Below, one piece after another: positions 1 through 8,553 of a stretch of 39,520 nucleotides of DNA. Made by a program: the position numbers and the translations under genes. Within the stretch, counting starts at the first letter, position 1; each line of letters opens with the position of its first letter. The notes under the pieces were generated by a model. That model saw nothing but the letters and a program-made list of their open reading frames with translations. It ran no database searches and was not told the DNA's origin. Source of the DNA: SZAS-3 sp964386785. GTDB taxonomy: Bacteria > Chlamydiota > Chlamydiia > Chlamydiales > JAAKFR01. The DNA is taken from contig CAYLUD010000006.1 of assembly GCA_964386785.1 (NCBI GenBank), forward strand, positions 1-39,520, in the 5' to 3' direction.

Positions 1-2
1 AT

Positions 3-107
3 CTAGCAGTGAGTGGCCTTTCTCAGAAGTGGACAGCCTCATTGCATGGATGGAAACAAGCCCTGTCCCAGTTCGCCATCTTGCATGAAAACAGGCTGGC
101 TAAGTAG
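3..107 (+). pseudogene. C-terminal end of an IS256-type (mutator family) transposase, cut by the window edge
   Basis: An open frame enters from the left edge and stops at TAG 105-107. Its 34 residues include SQKWTASLHGWKQALSQFAI and end in HENRLAK. This matches the C-terminal pattern of IS256/mutator DDE transposases (K-K/Q-W-T...W...AL.QFAI.FE.R), recalled from the family. The catalytic residues would lie outside the window, so whether the copy is intact cannot be told. It points into the window, and another IS256-type fragment lies on the opposite strand at the far right edge. Labelled pseudogene only because it is partial here. Confidence 0.6.
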
Positions 108-137
108 GACGGGACACATGAGTGTACACAGTTTAAT

Positions 138-773
138 TTACACTCTCTTCTTTAGCAGCTTTACCTCTTCCTGTAGCTGGGCTACCTCTGCCCGTAGCTG
201 GACTACCTCTTCCTCTGCCGACTTGAGTGTTCCTGCTGATTTCCGTATTTCACTGGATAATTCTTTATTTCGCGCAACTAATATCCTGTTTTGTTCAACT
301 AAGCTTATATTTTGTTCATCTAAGCTTATATTTTGTTCAGCTAAGCTTATATTTTGTTCATCTAAGCTTATATTTTGTTCATCTAAGTTTATATTTTGTT
401 CAGCTAAGCTTATAATATTTCCAACTAAGCTTTCCTTTTGTGCAACTAAGCTTTCCTTTTGTGCAACTAAACTTGCATTTTGTTCCTGTACAAAAATATC
501 ATTTTCGATCGTGTTTCTATACTTTTTCAGTATATAGAGAGTGACTAGATTCCCAATTAGTGTGCTGGATCCCCCGGCTATGGTGGCGGGGCCTGACCAA
601 TTAGGAATCCAAGAAGCATGAGGACGATAAGAACTGCATAAGATCGCTCCTAAGACGATCACGCTTGCCATAATAGCTATCAATGCAACATTTAATTTTT
701 GAGCTCGTTGGACATTCTTCATTAAGTTAGATGGTTCCTGTTGACTTATGGGTTGTGCTTGTATACCTGCCAT
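138..773 (-). CDS. Inc-like membrane protein with a heptad-repeat coiled coil
   Basis: This 211-residue protein has no enzyme motif. Residues about 28-48 form a strong hydrophobic segment and about 59-82 a second, weaker one, separated by a short linker. This bilobed hairpin is the hallmark of chlamydial inclusion-membrane (Inc) proteins. From about residue 90 to the end it is hydrophilic and predicted coiled coil. About ten near-identical seven-residue units of the type EQNISLD are followed by a less regular heptad region ending KLLKKRV. By analogy with IncA it would sit in the inclusion membrane with the coiled coil towards the host cytosol; that is inference. The start is supported by an AAAGGA element 7 nt before the ATG. 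It stands alone between transposase remnants, so it looks accessory. Confidence 0.7.
   Translation of the reverse strand: MAGIQAQPISQQEPSNLMKNVQRAQKLNVALIAIMASVIVLGAILCSSYRPHASWIPNWSGPATIAGGSSTLIGNLVTLYILKKYRNTIENDIFVQEQNASLVAQKESLVAQKESLVGNIISLAEQNINLDEQNISLDEQNISLAEQNISLDEQNISLVEQNRILVARNKELSSEIRKSAGTLKSAEEEVVQLRAEVAQLQEEVKLLKKRV
277..486. repeat. 21-bp tandem repeat inside the coiled-coil gene
   Basis: About ten units of 21 bp (core CTAAGCTTATATTTTGTTC on the + strand) run head to tail. Each encodes one heptad of the minus-strand protein. The central units are nearly identical, and outer ones at about 277-297 and 424-486 have diverged. This suggests recent slippage or unequal exchange in the middle of the array. 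The period is a multiple of three, so copy-number change would lengthen or shorten the coiled coil without breaking the frame. Confidence 0.9.
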
Positions 774-905
774 TTTATATCCTTTTTTTTCGTTACAAAC
801 ATATTGTAAATTATTATTATTAAATAATAATTAATTATTGGTAAATTTTTGTTTAAGTTTGGTTTCAAGGGGGTAGCCGAACACTTATGGAGAGAATAGG
901 GCTAA

Positions 906-1121
906 ATGGCTCAAGAAGAATTTCTCGATATGTATACTCATTACCTCATGTGCCAAAATCAACACGCGACGGCTACAGTGTTATCCCAGCTCTTGGATGG
1001 GTTGATGAGTCATGACAAAATCACGCGATTTCTGAACACAAATGAATTTGGATCTAAAGACTTATGGCAATACGTTAAGCCTGAAGTGCGCCGGTGGCAT
1101 CTTTGGTCCCGGGTCAGATGA
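906..1121 (+). pseudogene. N-terminal fragment of a DDE transposase
   Basis: Seventy-one codons are open. Residues about 8-62 (LLDGLMSHDKITRFLN and SKDLWQYVKPEVR) resemble the N-terminal region of the IS4/IS701-like DDE transposases common in amoeba-associated bacteria, in which S-HDKITRFL precedes SKDLW..VKP.VR. After VKPEVRR the similarity stops abruptly and the expected first catalytic Asp region is absent, so the element is truncated at its 3' side. A terminator-like hairpin follows about 20 nt downstream. Family assignment is from remembered sequence patterns. Confidence 0.55.
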
Positions 1122-1140
1122 TGATAGCCTTTGGGCATAA

Positions 1141-1166
1141 GCATCCCTCCTGGGTGCATTTTTTTT
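1141..1166 (+). terminator. Possible Rho-independent terminator
   Basis: GCATCCC (1141-1147) and GGGTGC (1152-1157) form a short stem with one bulged base and a four-base loop, followed by an A and eight T. It lies just after the transposase fragment and could end transcription from it or insulate yidC. Confidence 0.45.
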
Positions 1167-1352
1167 GTTGCAAAACACCATAGAGGCCGCAGTCGTCTCT
1201 AACTAGTAATTTTTTTCGTACTTCACGGTTCAATCGGCCCAAATAAAAACACGGATTTCCCTGATCCTAAATGGTTGCTTGTACAAGGAAGATCCATCTC
1301 TCATAGCAACCACTTGCCATGGCATAGTCAATCTGGTAGCATCCTCCGCACA

Positions 1353-3692
1353 ATGGATAAACGCACGATTCTTTATATTCTTCTAGTCTCAGTTTCATTT
1401 TTTGCTTTGAATATGTATTTCGATACGACAAGGCCTCCCGTAGGAGTGCACCACGCTGCACCTAAAGAGGTCCCTCCACCGCCTAAGGTCGATCTGGATG
1501 CTATTCCTTTATTGTCAATAGAACCTGGGGTTTACGCTCTACGTGCAGATGAATCTTTCATTACTTTTGGATGGACAGCTACCCCCCCTCCTTCTCTCCG
1601 TATAGAGGATCGTGTATATACCTTGGAAACAGAGGGGGTGTCGGATGGTCCCATTCTATATACAACGCCACAGTTTTATCAACTGGATCTCCCTGTTCTC
1701 GAAAAGAACTCTTTTCTTCTCTTAGTTTCGGCAGCTCCTAATGGTTGGCATGCTGTTTCAGCTCAATATCAAGGGATAGATCGTCCCCTATACTTTCCCC
1801 AAGATGTACCAGAAAAACCATCCTTAGTACTCACAGATGTACAGGGGCATTGGACTGCTGTAGGGTGGTATACACCCGAATCCGCGGCGTGGATGCCTCT
1901 TCAGGAATTACCCCTCTTTGCCTCTGCTGTTCGGGTGGTGAAAGAATCGCAAAAAATGTACCAAGCACAATACTATGTGCTAGAAAATGAGACGCTACAG
2001 CTAGTCTTTAGCAATATAGGCGGATCTCTTACAGAGATTAATCTACCGATCCGCAAACATGACGACTCCATGAGTGTGGTCAATGAAATCGCCGTCGATC
2101 GAGACATTGTGGAACAATCTCCAAAAAATGGACAATTCCCCTTATTCCCGTATCATCTGCCAGGCAAGGATACTATCATGCGGGCTACTCGCTCTGGTGG
2201 ATACTATCCATTGTTACGCAGACCTTTAATGCAGAACGATGGTTTTGTTGCGACACCACCTCAATTCTTGGGCTGTAATGTTGTCTCCGAGTATCCGGAG
2301 CTTTCTGAACTGGTTTATGAAGTCGTAGAGTTTCATCCAGAGAAAATTACCTTTCAAGCGACACAATCTAATCGCAAGATTACGAAAAGCTATCGCATTC
2401 CAAAAGAAGCACCCTACCTATTTGAATTATCGATTCAAATTGATGGAGATCGCCGTGGACTATGGTTAGGATCAGGGATCCCTGAAGTAGAAATTATGTC
2501 GAATGCCTCGTCGCCAGAAATTCAGTATTATATGACTAGGAAGGGGAAAGGGGAACTAGAAAAGGTCTCTCTTCCTAAGCCTAATGCGGCGCTTTCTTCT
2601 ACAACTACCTCACTGGACTGGTTGATGAATTCCAATGGATATTTAGGCTTACTCATTCAACCTATCGGTGAAATCGAGAGTGGATATCGAGCAACTGCAA
2701 TCCCAGGAACTGTTGTACCTACAAGACTTTCTTTACTAAAGGATGATGAATATCCTGCAGAAAAATACCCAGGGTATGAAGTGTACCTGCCTTTATCTCA
2801 AAAAAATGGACTGCAAAAATTTGTAATATATGCAGGACCTTTTGAAGAAAGAGCTTTGAAACTGGCTAGTCATGCAGTCGAACAAGAGTGGGGGATGAAT
2901 CCTCATTTTAGTGCTGCTCGCAGCTTTCATGGCTGGTTTTCTTTTGTATCCAAACCCTTTGCTAGGGTTCTATTCTTGGTGATGCAATTTTTCTACTATA
3001 TTACCCACTCCTGGGGCATTTCAATCATTCTATTGACTGTGTTTTTGCGTTTATTGCTCTATCCTCTGAATACCTGGTCGATCCGCTCCATGCGTCGTAT
3101 GCAGAAACTCTCTCCTCGAGTACAAGCTATTCAGAAAAAATACGAAAAAGATACAAAACGAGCTCAAATTGAAATTATGACGCTCTACCGAGAAGAAAAG
3201 GTCAATCCTTTTATGGGTTGTGTGCCTCTTTTGATTCAATTGCCCTTCTTGATTGCTATGTTTGATTTGTTGAAATCCTCATTTCAATTGCGCGGCGATT
3301 CCTTCATTCCAGGATGGATCAATGATCTCACGGCTCCCGATCAGTTGTTCTGCTGGGGACCTTCCATATTTTTCTTCGGCTCTTGTTTTCACCTTCTTCC
3401 CTTTCTCCTGGGGGGGGTGATGTTTTTGCAGCAACGGATGGCGGCAGGAAAATCAGTCCCTACAGCACAAATGACGGATCAGCAGAGACAACAGCGAGCC
3501 ATGGGGACTATGATGACCGTCGTTTTCACTGTGATGTTTTACCATTTTCCATCTGGATTAAATATTTACTGGCTTAGCTCTACTGCATTAGGTATTCTCC
3601 AGCAATGGATTACTACGCGTATGTTGGATAAAAAAGAAAGTCAACCGCAGATCATTAGTTCAAAAAATCATCACTCTTCAAAAAATAGATGA
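1353..3692 (+). CDS. yidC: Membrane protein insertase YidC
   Basis: YidC inserts and folds inner-membrane proteins with or without SecYEG. The 779-residue protein has an N-terminal membrane anchor (residues about 5-22, after MDKRT), a long periplasmic domain and a C-terminal insertase core of several membrane segments from about residue 545. The core includes the conserved intramembrane Arg in TVFLRLLLYPLN, the charged cytoplasmic loop (RSMRRMQKLSPRVQAIQKKY) and the PFLIAMFDLL and FPSGLNIYWLSS segments. The start is set at ATG 1353, because MDKRT followed by the anchor is the usual YidC beginning. An upstream TTG at 1275 would add 26 unrelated residues. No clear ribosome-binding site is seen. 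It is followed directly by dnaA, an arrangement also found in Chlamydia (recalled: CT251-CT250). Confidence 0.95.
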   Translation: MDKRTILYILLVSVSFFALNMYFDTTRPPVGVHHAAPKEVPPPPKVDLDAIPLLSIEPGVYALRADESFITFGWTATPPPSLRIEDRVYTLETEGVSDGPILYTTPQFYQLDLPVLEKNSFLLLVSAAPNGWHAVSAQYQGIDRPLYFPQDVPEKPSLVLTDVQGHWTAVGWYTPESAAWMPLQELPLFASAVRVVKESQKMYQAQYYVLENETLQLVFSNIGGSLTEINLPIRKHDDSMSVVNEIAVDRDIVEQSPKNGQFPLFPYHLPGKDTIMRATRSGGYYPLLRRPLMQNDGFVATPPQFLGCNVVSEYPELSELVYEVVEFHPEKITFQATQSNRKITKSYRIPKEAPYLFELSIQIDGDRRGLWLGSGIPEVEIMSNASSPEIQYYMTRKGKGELEKVSLPKPNAALSSTTTSLDWLMNSNGYLGLLIQPIGEIESGYRATAIPGTVVPTRLSLLKDDEYPAEKYPGYEVYLPLSQKNGLQKFVIYAGPFEERALKLASHAVEQEWGMNPHFSAARSFHGWFSFVSKPFARVLFLVMQFFYYITHSWGISIILLTVFLRLLLYPLNTWSIRSMRRMQKLSPRVQAIQKKYEKDTKRAQIEIMTLYREEKVNPFMGCVPLLIQLPFLIAMFDLLKSSFQLRGDSFIPGWINDLTAPDQLFCWGPSIFFFGSCFHLLPFLLGGVMFLQQRMAAGKSVPTAQMTDQQRQQRAMGTMMTVVFTVMFYHFPSGLNIYWLSSTALGILQQWITTRMLDKKESQPQIISSKNHHSSKNR

Positions 3693-3701
3693 TTTTTTTT
3701 T
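3662..3701 (+). terminator. A/T-rich hairpin between yidC and dnaA
   Basis: An 11-bp inverted repeat (3662-3672 with 3688-3698, core AATCATC/GATGATT) has a 15-base loop and runs into further T residues. It covers the yidC stop codon and ends a few bases before the dnaA ribosome-binding site. It could be a weak terminator or an attenuator separating the two genes. The stem is almost all A/T, so its strength is doubtful. Confidence 0.4.
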
Positions 3702-3718
3702 GATCCGGAGGTATCAGA

Positions 3719-5077
3719 ATGTCAAGTGGCATGAAAGCCTGGGATGACCTTCTCGCAAATCTTACATCTGAACTGGGTAGCACAGTCATAGAAAAATGGC
3801 TGCGCCCCCTCCGCATCCAGCGGTTCGATGCTTGCAATCTATACCTTGAAGCTCCGGATTCGTTTAAAGCGGTTTGGTTTGAAGAACATATTCGACCGAG
3901 AATCCAAGACTCGTTTTTCAATAATAATAATAAAAAAATTCGAGTCCATCTCTCAGTGCGAGCTAATTCCTCAGAGGAGGAAACCGGGGTCAGAAAGAAA
4001 TTAGTAGATGTGCCGACACCCACCTTTGCCTTGCATTTTGATGTTTTATCACCTGATGCAACATTTGATCGCTTTGTGGTTGATTCCACTGCTAATTTGT
4101 TAGGATATAAATTATTAAAAGAAGCAGCTTCTACCTTTCCACATCCATTCAACCCCATTTATCTATTTGGGCGAGAAGGATGTGGCAAAACTCATTTGCT
4201 GATGGCTCTGACAGCAGAACTGAGGGCACAAGGAAAAAAAGCAATTTATGTGACAGGAGAGCAATTTACAGAGCATGTGGTCAAGGCTATACGGGCAGGG
4301 GAAATGCAAACCTTTCGCAAACTGTATCGCAACACCGATGCATTAGTAGTCGATGATATTTCTATTCTTGCTCGTAAAAGTGCTACGCAGGAAGAGTTTT
4401 TTCATACATTTAATACCCTGCATATCGAAGGTAAGTTATTATTAATCTCTTCGCCTTGTTCCCCAACAGAATTAGAACACATCGAGCCCAGATTAACGAG
4501 TCGGTTTGAATGGGGAATAGTGGTGCCTTTATTACCCATTCGTCTTGATAAATTAGAGCTCGTGGTCGAACAAAAACTAGCACAGCTACACCTTTCTGTT
4601 TCTAAAGATGTGGTTGCTTTCTTATTAAAGACCTTTCAAAAAAAAATGCCTTCCCTTCTGAAAGGAATCGAAGCATTGGCCCTACGCTCTCATCTCCATC
4701 ACCCAGGAAAACACACGCAACCTATTACCTTAGATGAGGCTCGTCTCTTCCTTAAAGACTTGATCGCAGAAGAGGAAAAACAACAACTCACGCCAGCCAA
4801 AATCATTCGCCTAGTGGCAGAGTACTATGGAATTCGTGTAGAAGATATATTAAGTAAATCCCAAGCTAGGGATTGTGCGGTGCCAAGACAGTTGGCAATG
4901 CACTTATGCCGTAAAGAACTACATCTGCCTTTTATGAAAATTGGCGACCTGTTTTCTCGAGACCACTCCACTGTTATGGCATCTGTAAAACAAGTGCAGA
5001 CCGGCTTGGAAGAGCGCGATCCACAGGTCGCAGCTCCCATGCAGGACATTTTACAAATGCTCCATGCTGCAACATGA
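3719..5077 (+). CDS. dnaA: Chromosomal replication initiator DnaA
   Basis: DnaA is the AAA+ ATPase that binds DnaA boxes and opens the replication origin. All four regions are visible in 452 residues. Domain I is at the N-terminus (WDDLLANL...WLRPL) and a short linker follows. The AAA+ core has the P-loop FGREGCGKTH at about 150-159 and Walker B ALVVDDIS at about 208-215, followed by TQEEFFHTFN and RLTSRFEWG. The C-terminal DNA-binding domain carries the signature SRDHSTVMASVKQV near residue 413. The usual DDIQ is DDIS here. A strong GGAGG lies 8 nt before the ATG. Chlamydiae usually carry two dnaA paralogues; position next to yidC fits the copy annotated dnaA_1 in Chlamydia (recalled). Confidence 0.95.
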   Translation: MSSGMKAWDDLLANLTSELGSTVIEKWLRPLRIQRFDACNLYLEAPDSFKAVWFEEHIRPRIQDSFFNNNNKKIRVHLSVRANSSEEETGVRKKLVDVPTPTFALHFDVLSPDATFDRFVVDSTANLLGYKLLKEAASTFPHPFNPIYLFGREGCGKTHLLMALTAELRAQGKKAIYVTGEQFTEHVVKAIRAGEMQTFRKLYRNTDALVVDDISILARKSATQEEFFHTFNTLHIEGKLLLISSPCSPTELEHIEPRLTSRFEWGIVVPLLPIRLDKLELVVEQKLAQLHLSVSKDVVAFLLKTFQKKMPSLLKGIEALALRSHLHHPGKHTQPITLDEARLFLKDLIAEEEKQQLTPAKIIRLVAEYYGIRVEDILSKSQARDCAVPRQLAMHLCRKELHLPFMKIGDLFSRDHSTVMASVKQVQTGLEERDPQVAAPMQDILQMLHAAT

Positions 5078-5086
5078 AAAATATTT

Positions 5087-5407
5087 ATGAATCCTTGCAT
5101 CGTATTTTGGACAGCCAGAAATCAAGAAGAAGCAGAACGATTAAGCTGCGAGTTGTTAGAAAAACAATGGGTTGCCTGCGCTTCGCTAATTCCCTCTATT
5201 GTTTCTCTCTATCGTTGGAACGGAGCGGTGGAACGGAGCGAGGAAGTGAAGGTTATCTTTAAAACACAACGCCCTTATGTTTCCTTAATCATTTCTCATA
5301 TCCAGATTTATAGCAGTTATGAAGTCCCAGAGATTCTGGCTTGTGATTGTGTCGAAGGTAATCCCGATTATCTATCCTGGCTTGAAGAAAGCTTAATTTC
5401 TTTATAA
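5087..5407 (+). CDS. cutA: CutA1-like divalent-cation tolerance protein
   Basis: At 106 residues this has the usual CutA length. Typical features are the N-terminal strand followed by EEAERLSCELLEKQWVACAS, the central YRWNGAVERSEEVKVIFKT (family W.G.i....E....KT) and EVPEILACDCVEGNPDYLSWL at the C-terminus. CutA1 is a small trimeric, ferredoxin-like soluble protein linked to copper tolerance in E. coli, though its biochemical role is unsettled. The gene begins 9 nt after the dnaA stop and is probably co-transcribed with it. A second ATG at 5074 is in another frame. Confidence 0.88.
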   Translation: MNPCIVFWTARNQEEAERLSCELLEKQWVACASLIPSIVSLYRWNGAVERSEEVKVIFKTQRPYVSLIISHIQIYSSYEVPEILACDCVEGNPDYLSWLEESLISL

Positions 5408-5422
5408 GCTAGTTTGTATAAT
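5393..5422 (+). promoter_or_regulatory. Possible sigma-70-type promoter for the thioredoxin-like gene
   Basis: A perfect TATAAT lies at 5417-5422, 26 nt before the ATG of the next gene. A weak -35 match (TTAATT, 5393-5398) sits 18 nt upstream, inside the end of cutA. The -10 is good and the -35 poor. Confidence 0.3.
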
Positions 5423-5447
5423 TTTCTTTATATATTACAATGAAGGA

Positions 5448-7517
5448 ATGTCTCATAGGCCCCTCTATACAAACCGTCTGATTCAAGAGAAATCCCCCTA
5501 TTTACAACAACATGCTCACGATCCTATTGATTGGTATCCATGGAGTGAAGAGGCTTTTCGTCAGGCAGAGTCTCTGCACCGACCTATCTTTCTATCTATT
5601 GGATATGCGAGCTGTCATTGGTGCCATGTCATGCAGCGCGAATCCTTTCAAAATCTTGACCTTGCACAAAACATGAATGATACTTTTGTTAATGTGTTGG
5701 TAGATCGTGAGGAGATGCCACATGTCGATGCTCTCTATATGGAATTAGCTCAAGCCATGCTTTCAGGAAGAGCCGGATGGCCTTTGAACATTGTCATGAC
5801 ACCAAACGGAGCTCCCTTTTTTGCTACTACATACCTTCCTCCTGATGTCTCACAAGGAATGTTAGGTTTTCGACAGCTAATCCAACGAGTGCAGGATTTG
5901 TGGGGCAACCCAGAAGAAAAAGAAGTCGTAGAGATCCAAGCAGACCGGATTGTCAATTTATTTCGAGATATACCTGAAATGGAACTGGCCTCCATTCCCT
6001 CTTCCTCTCTGCTACAAGAAGCTGAAATTGCATTTTTTAAAGTTGCAGATCCTGTATATGGCGGTATGCAAGGAGTGCCAAAATTCCCCATTGGATTCCA
6101 AGCTACTTTTTTACTTCATCGATGTCGTGCGCATGCCGATTCGCGCTCTTTATTTTATGTGCAGAGATCGCTCGATATGATGCATCGGGGAGGGGTCTAT
6201 GACCATCTCGGCGGAGGTTTTGCTCGCTATAGTATTGATGAGCATTGGCTGATTCCCCATTTTGAAAAAATGGTCGCCGATAACGCTATACTCGCTCTGC
6301 TATATATTGAGGCGTGGCAGTATACAAAAAACGCCGATTATGGCGCCGTGGCTCAGGAAATCATCCATTACCTAGAGCATAGTATGAAAGGTGATCATGG
6401 CGCCTTTTATTCTTCCGAAGATGCCGATATAGATGGTAAGGAAGGGGAGTTTTACACTTGGTCTTGGGATGAACTGCATCAGATTTTACAAGGAGATGCC
6501 TCTCTATTTTGCCAGTTCTATGGTGTATCCCCATCCGGTAATTTTAAAGGAAGAAATATTCTGCACCAAGTGCAAAGCATGGAAGACTTTGCTGCCTTAC
6601 GCAGGATCAATCCTGAGGATTTAAAAAATAGTCTAGATTCCATGAGATGGGAGGTGTTAAAAGCTCGATCACAACGACCCCCGCCAATACAAGATGATAA
6701 AATCATCGTCGCCTACAACGCTCTAGTAATCAGGGCCTTTGTTGAAGCAGGATGGGCATTTGCAGAGCCTCGTTATTTTGCTGTGGCTAAGGAAGTGGCA
6801 CAGTTTCTGAAACAAAATATGTGGCAGCCAGGCATGCTCTGTCGTAGGTGGCGAGATGGGGAATCTCGCTTTGATGCGGGGTTAGATGATTATGCTCTTC
6901 TCATTCATGGTCTATTTGCACTATTCCAAGCAGATCAAGGACAGGAATGGCTGGATTGGGCGTTAGCTTTGCTCGACGAGGTCGAACATCATTTTTCTGA
7001 TGAGGAGGGTTTGTATTTTACAACCAATGGGATGGATACCCACCTATGCTTACGTCGCGTCGAATTTTATGATACAACAGAACCTGCTGGCATCGCTGTC
7101 ATGGCAGACAATTTTTTGTTTTTAGCTACCTTATTTGCCGATGCTACCTATCGAACAAAAGCAGAAACCATCTTTCGTGCGGGACAAGAGCACCTCATAG
7201 CCTATCCGCCCGGCATGGGGTATTACCTTGTCGCGTTAGAAAAATATTACGACGCTACCGCACCTATTCTTGTGATAGTCCTAGACGAACAAGAGACATG
7301 GAGGAGTGATTTAATGCATGTTTTGGGCTCCCTCTATATACCACATAAAATGGTCATTTGGTTACGTGCAAATCAGGAACTGCCATTTAGTTCCTCGTTA
7401 CTAGAAGGTAAAATAGCTCAATCTGGAAAAACTACTCTATATCTTTGTTATTTAGATCGTTGTTGTTATCCAATTAATGATTGGGATCAAATGGTAGAAA
7501 CATTGTCCAAATTGTAG
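5448..7517 (+). CDS. YyaL/DUF255 thioredoxin-like domain protein
   Basis: A 689-residue soluble protein of the DUF255/YyaL (SSP411, spermatogenesis-associated protein 20-like) family. It starts in the typical way (NRLIQEKSPYLQQHAHDPIDW). An N-terminal thioredoxin-like domain (residues about 1-165) carries the motif GYASCHWCHVMQRESF with CHWC, a CxxC redox-type site. The long C-terminal part resembles an alpha/alpha toroid of glycosidase/epimerase type (FPIGFQATFLLHR, GGVYDHLGGGFARYSIDEHW, PHFEKMVADNA, DDYALLIHGL). The true substrate of the family is unknown. The gene begins 41 nt after cutA, with a TATAAT-like box in between. Confidence 0.9.
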   Translation: MSHRPLYTNRLIQEKSPYLQQHAHDPIDWYPWSEEAFRQAESLHRPIFLSIGYASCHWCHVMQRESFQNLDLAQNMNDTFVNVLVDREEMPHVDALYMELAQAMLSGRAGWPLNIVMTPNGAPFFATTYLPPDVSQGMLGFRQLIQRVQDLWGNPEEKEVVEIQADRIVNLFRDIPEMELASIPSSSLLQEAEIAFFKVADPVYGGMQGVPKFPIGFQATFLLHRCRAHADSRSLFYVQRSLDMMHRGGVYDHLGGGFARYSIDEHWLIPHFEKMVADNAILALLYIEAWQYTKNADYGAVAQEIIHYLEHSMKGDHGAFYSSEDADIDGKEGEFYTWSWDELHQILQGDASLFCQFYGVSPSGNFKGRNILHQVQSMEDFAALRRINPEDLKNSLDSMRWEVLKARSQRPPPIQDDKIIVAYNALVIRAFVEAGWAFAEPRYFAVAKEVAQFLKQNMWQPGMLCRRWRDGESRFDAGLDDYALLIHGLFALFQADQGQEWLDWALALLDEVEHHFSDEEGLYFTTNGMDTHLCLRRVEFYDTTEPAGIAVMADNFLFLATLFADATYRTKAETIFRAGQEHLIAYPPGMGYYLVALEKYYDATAPILVIVLDEQETWRSDLMHVLGSLYIPHKMVIWLRANQELPFSSSLLEGKIAQSGKTTLYLCYLDRCCYPINDWDQMVETLSKL

Positions 7518-7537
7518 CATTTTGATAGACTGGCCTT

Positions 7538-8542
7538 GTGAAATCGCTTGTATGTCTCGTAATCTTCTCCATATCGACAGCCTTGTTTGCAGCTCCTCAT
7601 GCCTTTTCTGGTGCTGCAGAAGAGCTAGAAATTAGCAATCGTGTTCTCATTAAGGTAAAGGGCGAGCCCATATCTGTGCGAGATGTAGTGCGCGATATGG
7701 ATTTTGTCTTCTTTCAGCAGTACCCTCAGTGGGTGGAGTATCCTGAAGCGAGGTTTCAGTTCTATCAAGAAAATTGGAAAAATTTCCTGCGTAGGGCGAT
7801 CGATCAGCAATTGATTCTTCAGGATGCGGAAGATCGAAAAATCACTGTAACAGAGGGTGAGGTACGAGAACAAATCCAGAAGACTCTAGGCCCGAATGTC
7901 GTGGAGAATCTGGCCTTGCTTAACTTGGATTTAGAAGAGGCCTATGATGCAACACGCAAGCAACTCATCGTAGAGAAAATGGTGGGATTTTGTGTTCGTT
8001 CCAAGGCTGTAGCTCATATTCAACCACAACTCTTACGAGCACGCTATGAAGCGTGGAAGCAGCAACACCCAGTAGAAAAGACCTATGTGTACCGAGTGCT
8101 CTCCTTTCTAGATACTCCAGAGCGCTCTTCTATGGATCAAGCTAAAGAGGTCTACTTACGTTTGGCTACTGATCACCAGACTTTACCGGATATCGCACAA
8201 CTGGTTTCGAATAGCCTTGCTCTTTCCCCAGATTATCGAAGGACAGAACGAGAGATTTCGCCAGCCCATCAACATGTTTTGGATGAGTTGCAGCCAGGTG
8301 AATGGAGTGGACCCATCGATAGGCAGGGAAAAGTAATGCTTTTTTATTTAGAAAACCTAGAAATTCCCCCTTGTCCTACCTTTGCTGAAAAAGTCGATGA
8401 ATTGAAAGAAGCCATGTTCTTCGAGCAGTATGAGGCGTGTGATCGAGAATATCGAGAACAATTACGCAAGAAATATGGACTCACAGAACGCTTTGTTTCA
8501 GATTTGTTGCCTGAAACAATGGCGCCATTTGCTTTACGCTAA
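7538..8542 (+). CDS. SurA/PpiC-like periplasmic peptidyl-prolyl isomerase
   Basis: This 334-residue protein starts at GTG 7538, 21 nt after the previous stop. A signal peptide (MKSLVCLVIFSISTALFAAP) directs it to the periplasm. Residues about 30-165 resemble the SurA N-terminal chaperone domain (RVLIKVKGEPISVRDV, LRRAIDQQLILQDAEDRKI, VTEGEVREQIQK). Residues about 170-275 resemble a parvulin-type rotamase (YRVLSFLD, DELQPGEWSGPI, VMLFYLE). The parvulin part is divergent, so activity is uncertain and a chaperone role for outer-membrane proteins is more likely. It converges on nadK with only 11 bases between stop codons. Confidence 0.8.
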   Translation: MKSLVCLVIFSISTALFAAPHAFSGAAEELEISNRVLIKVKGEPISVRDVVRDMDFVFFQQYPQWVEYPEARFQFYQENWKNFLRRAIDQQLILQDAEDRKITVTEGEVREQIQKTLGPNVVENLALLNLDLEEAYDATRKQLIVEKMVGFCVRSKAVAHIQPQLLRARYEAWKQQHPVEKTYVYRVLSFLDTPERSSMDQAKEVYLRLATDHQTLPDIAQLVSNSLALSPDYRRTEREISPAHQHVLDELQPGEWSGPIDRQGKVMLFYLENLEIPPCPTFAEKVDELKEAMFFEQYEACDREYREQLRKKYGLTERFVSDLLPETMAPFALR

Positions 8543-8553
8543 ATCATGTTGCA

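Noticed and set aside
13..537. Long plus-strand open frame with repeated FCSSKLIFCSAK-type units
   Set aside because: It is the antisense of the 21-bp repeat of the minus-strand coiled-coil gene; the repeat keeps several frames open. The minus frame has a ribosome-binding site and a sensible protein.
1275..1352. TTG start that would lengthen YidC by 26 residues
   Set aside because: The extra residues are unlike YidC and the family start MDKRT plus membrane anchor begins at 1353.
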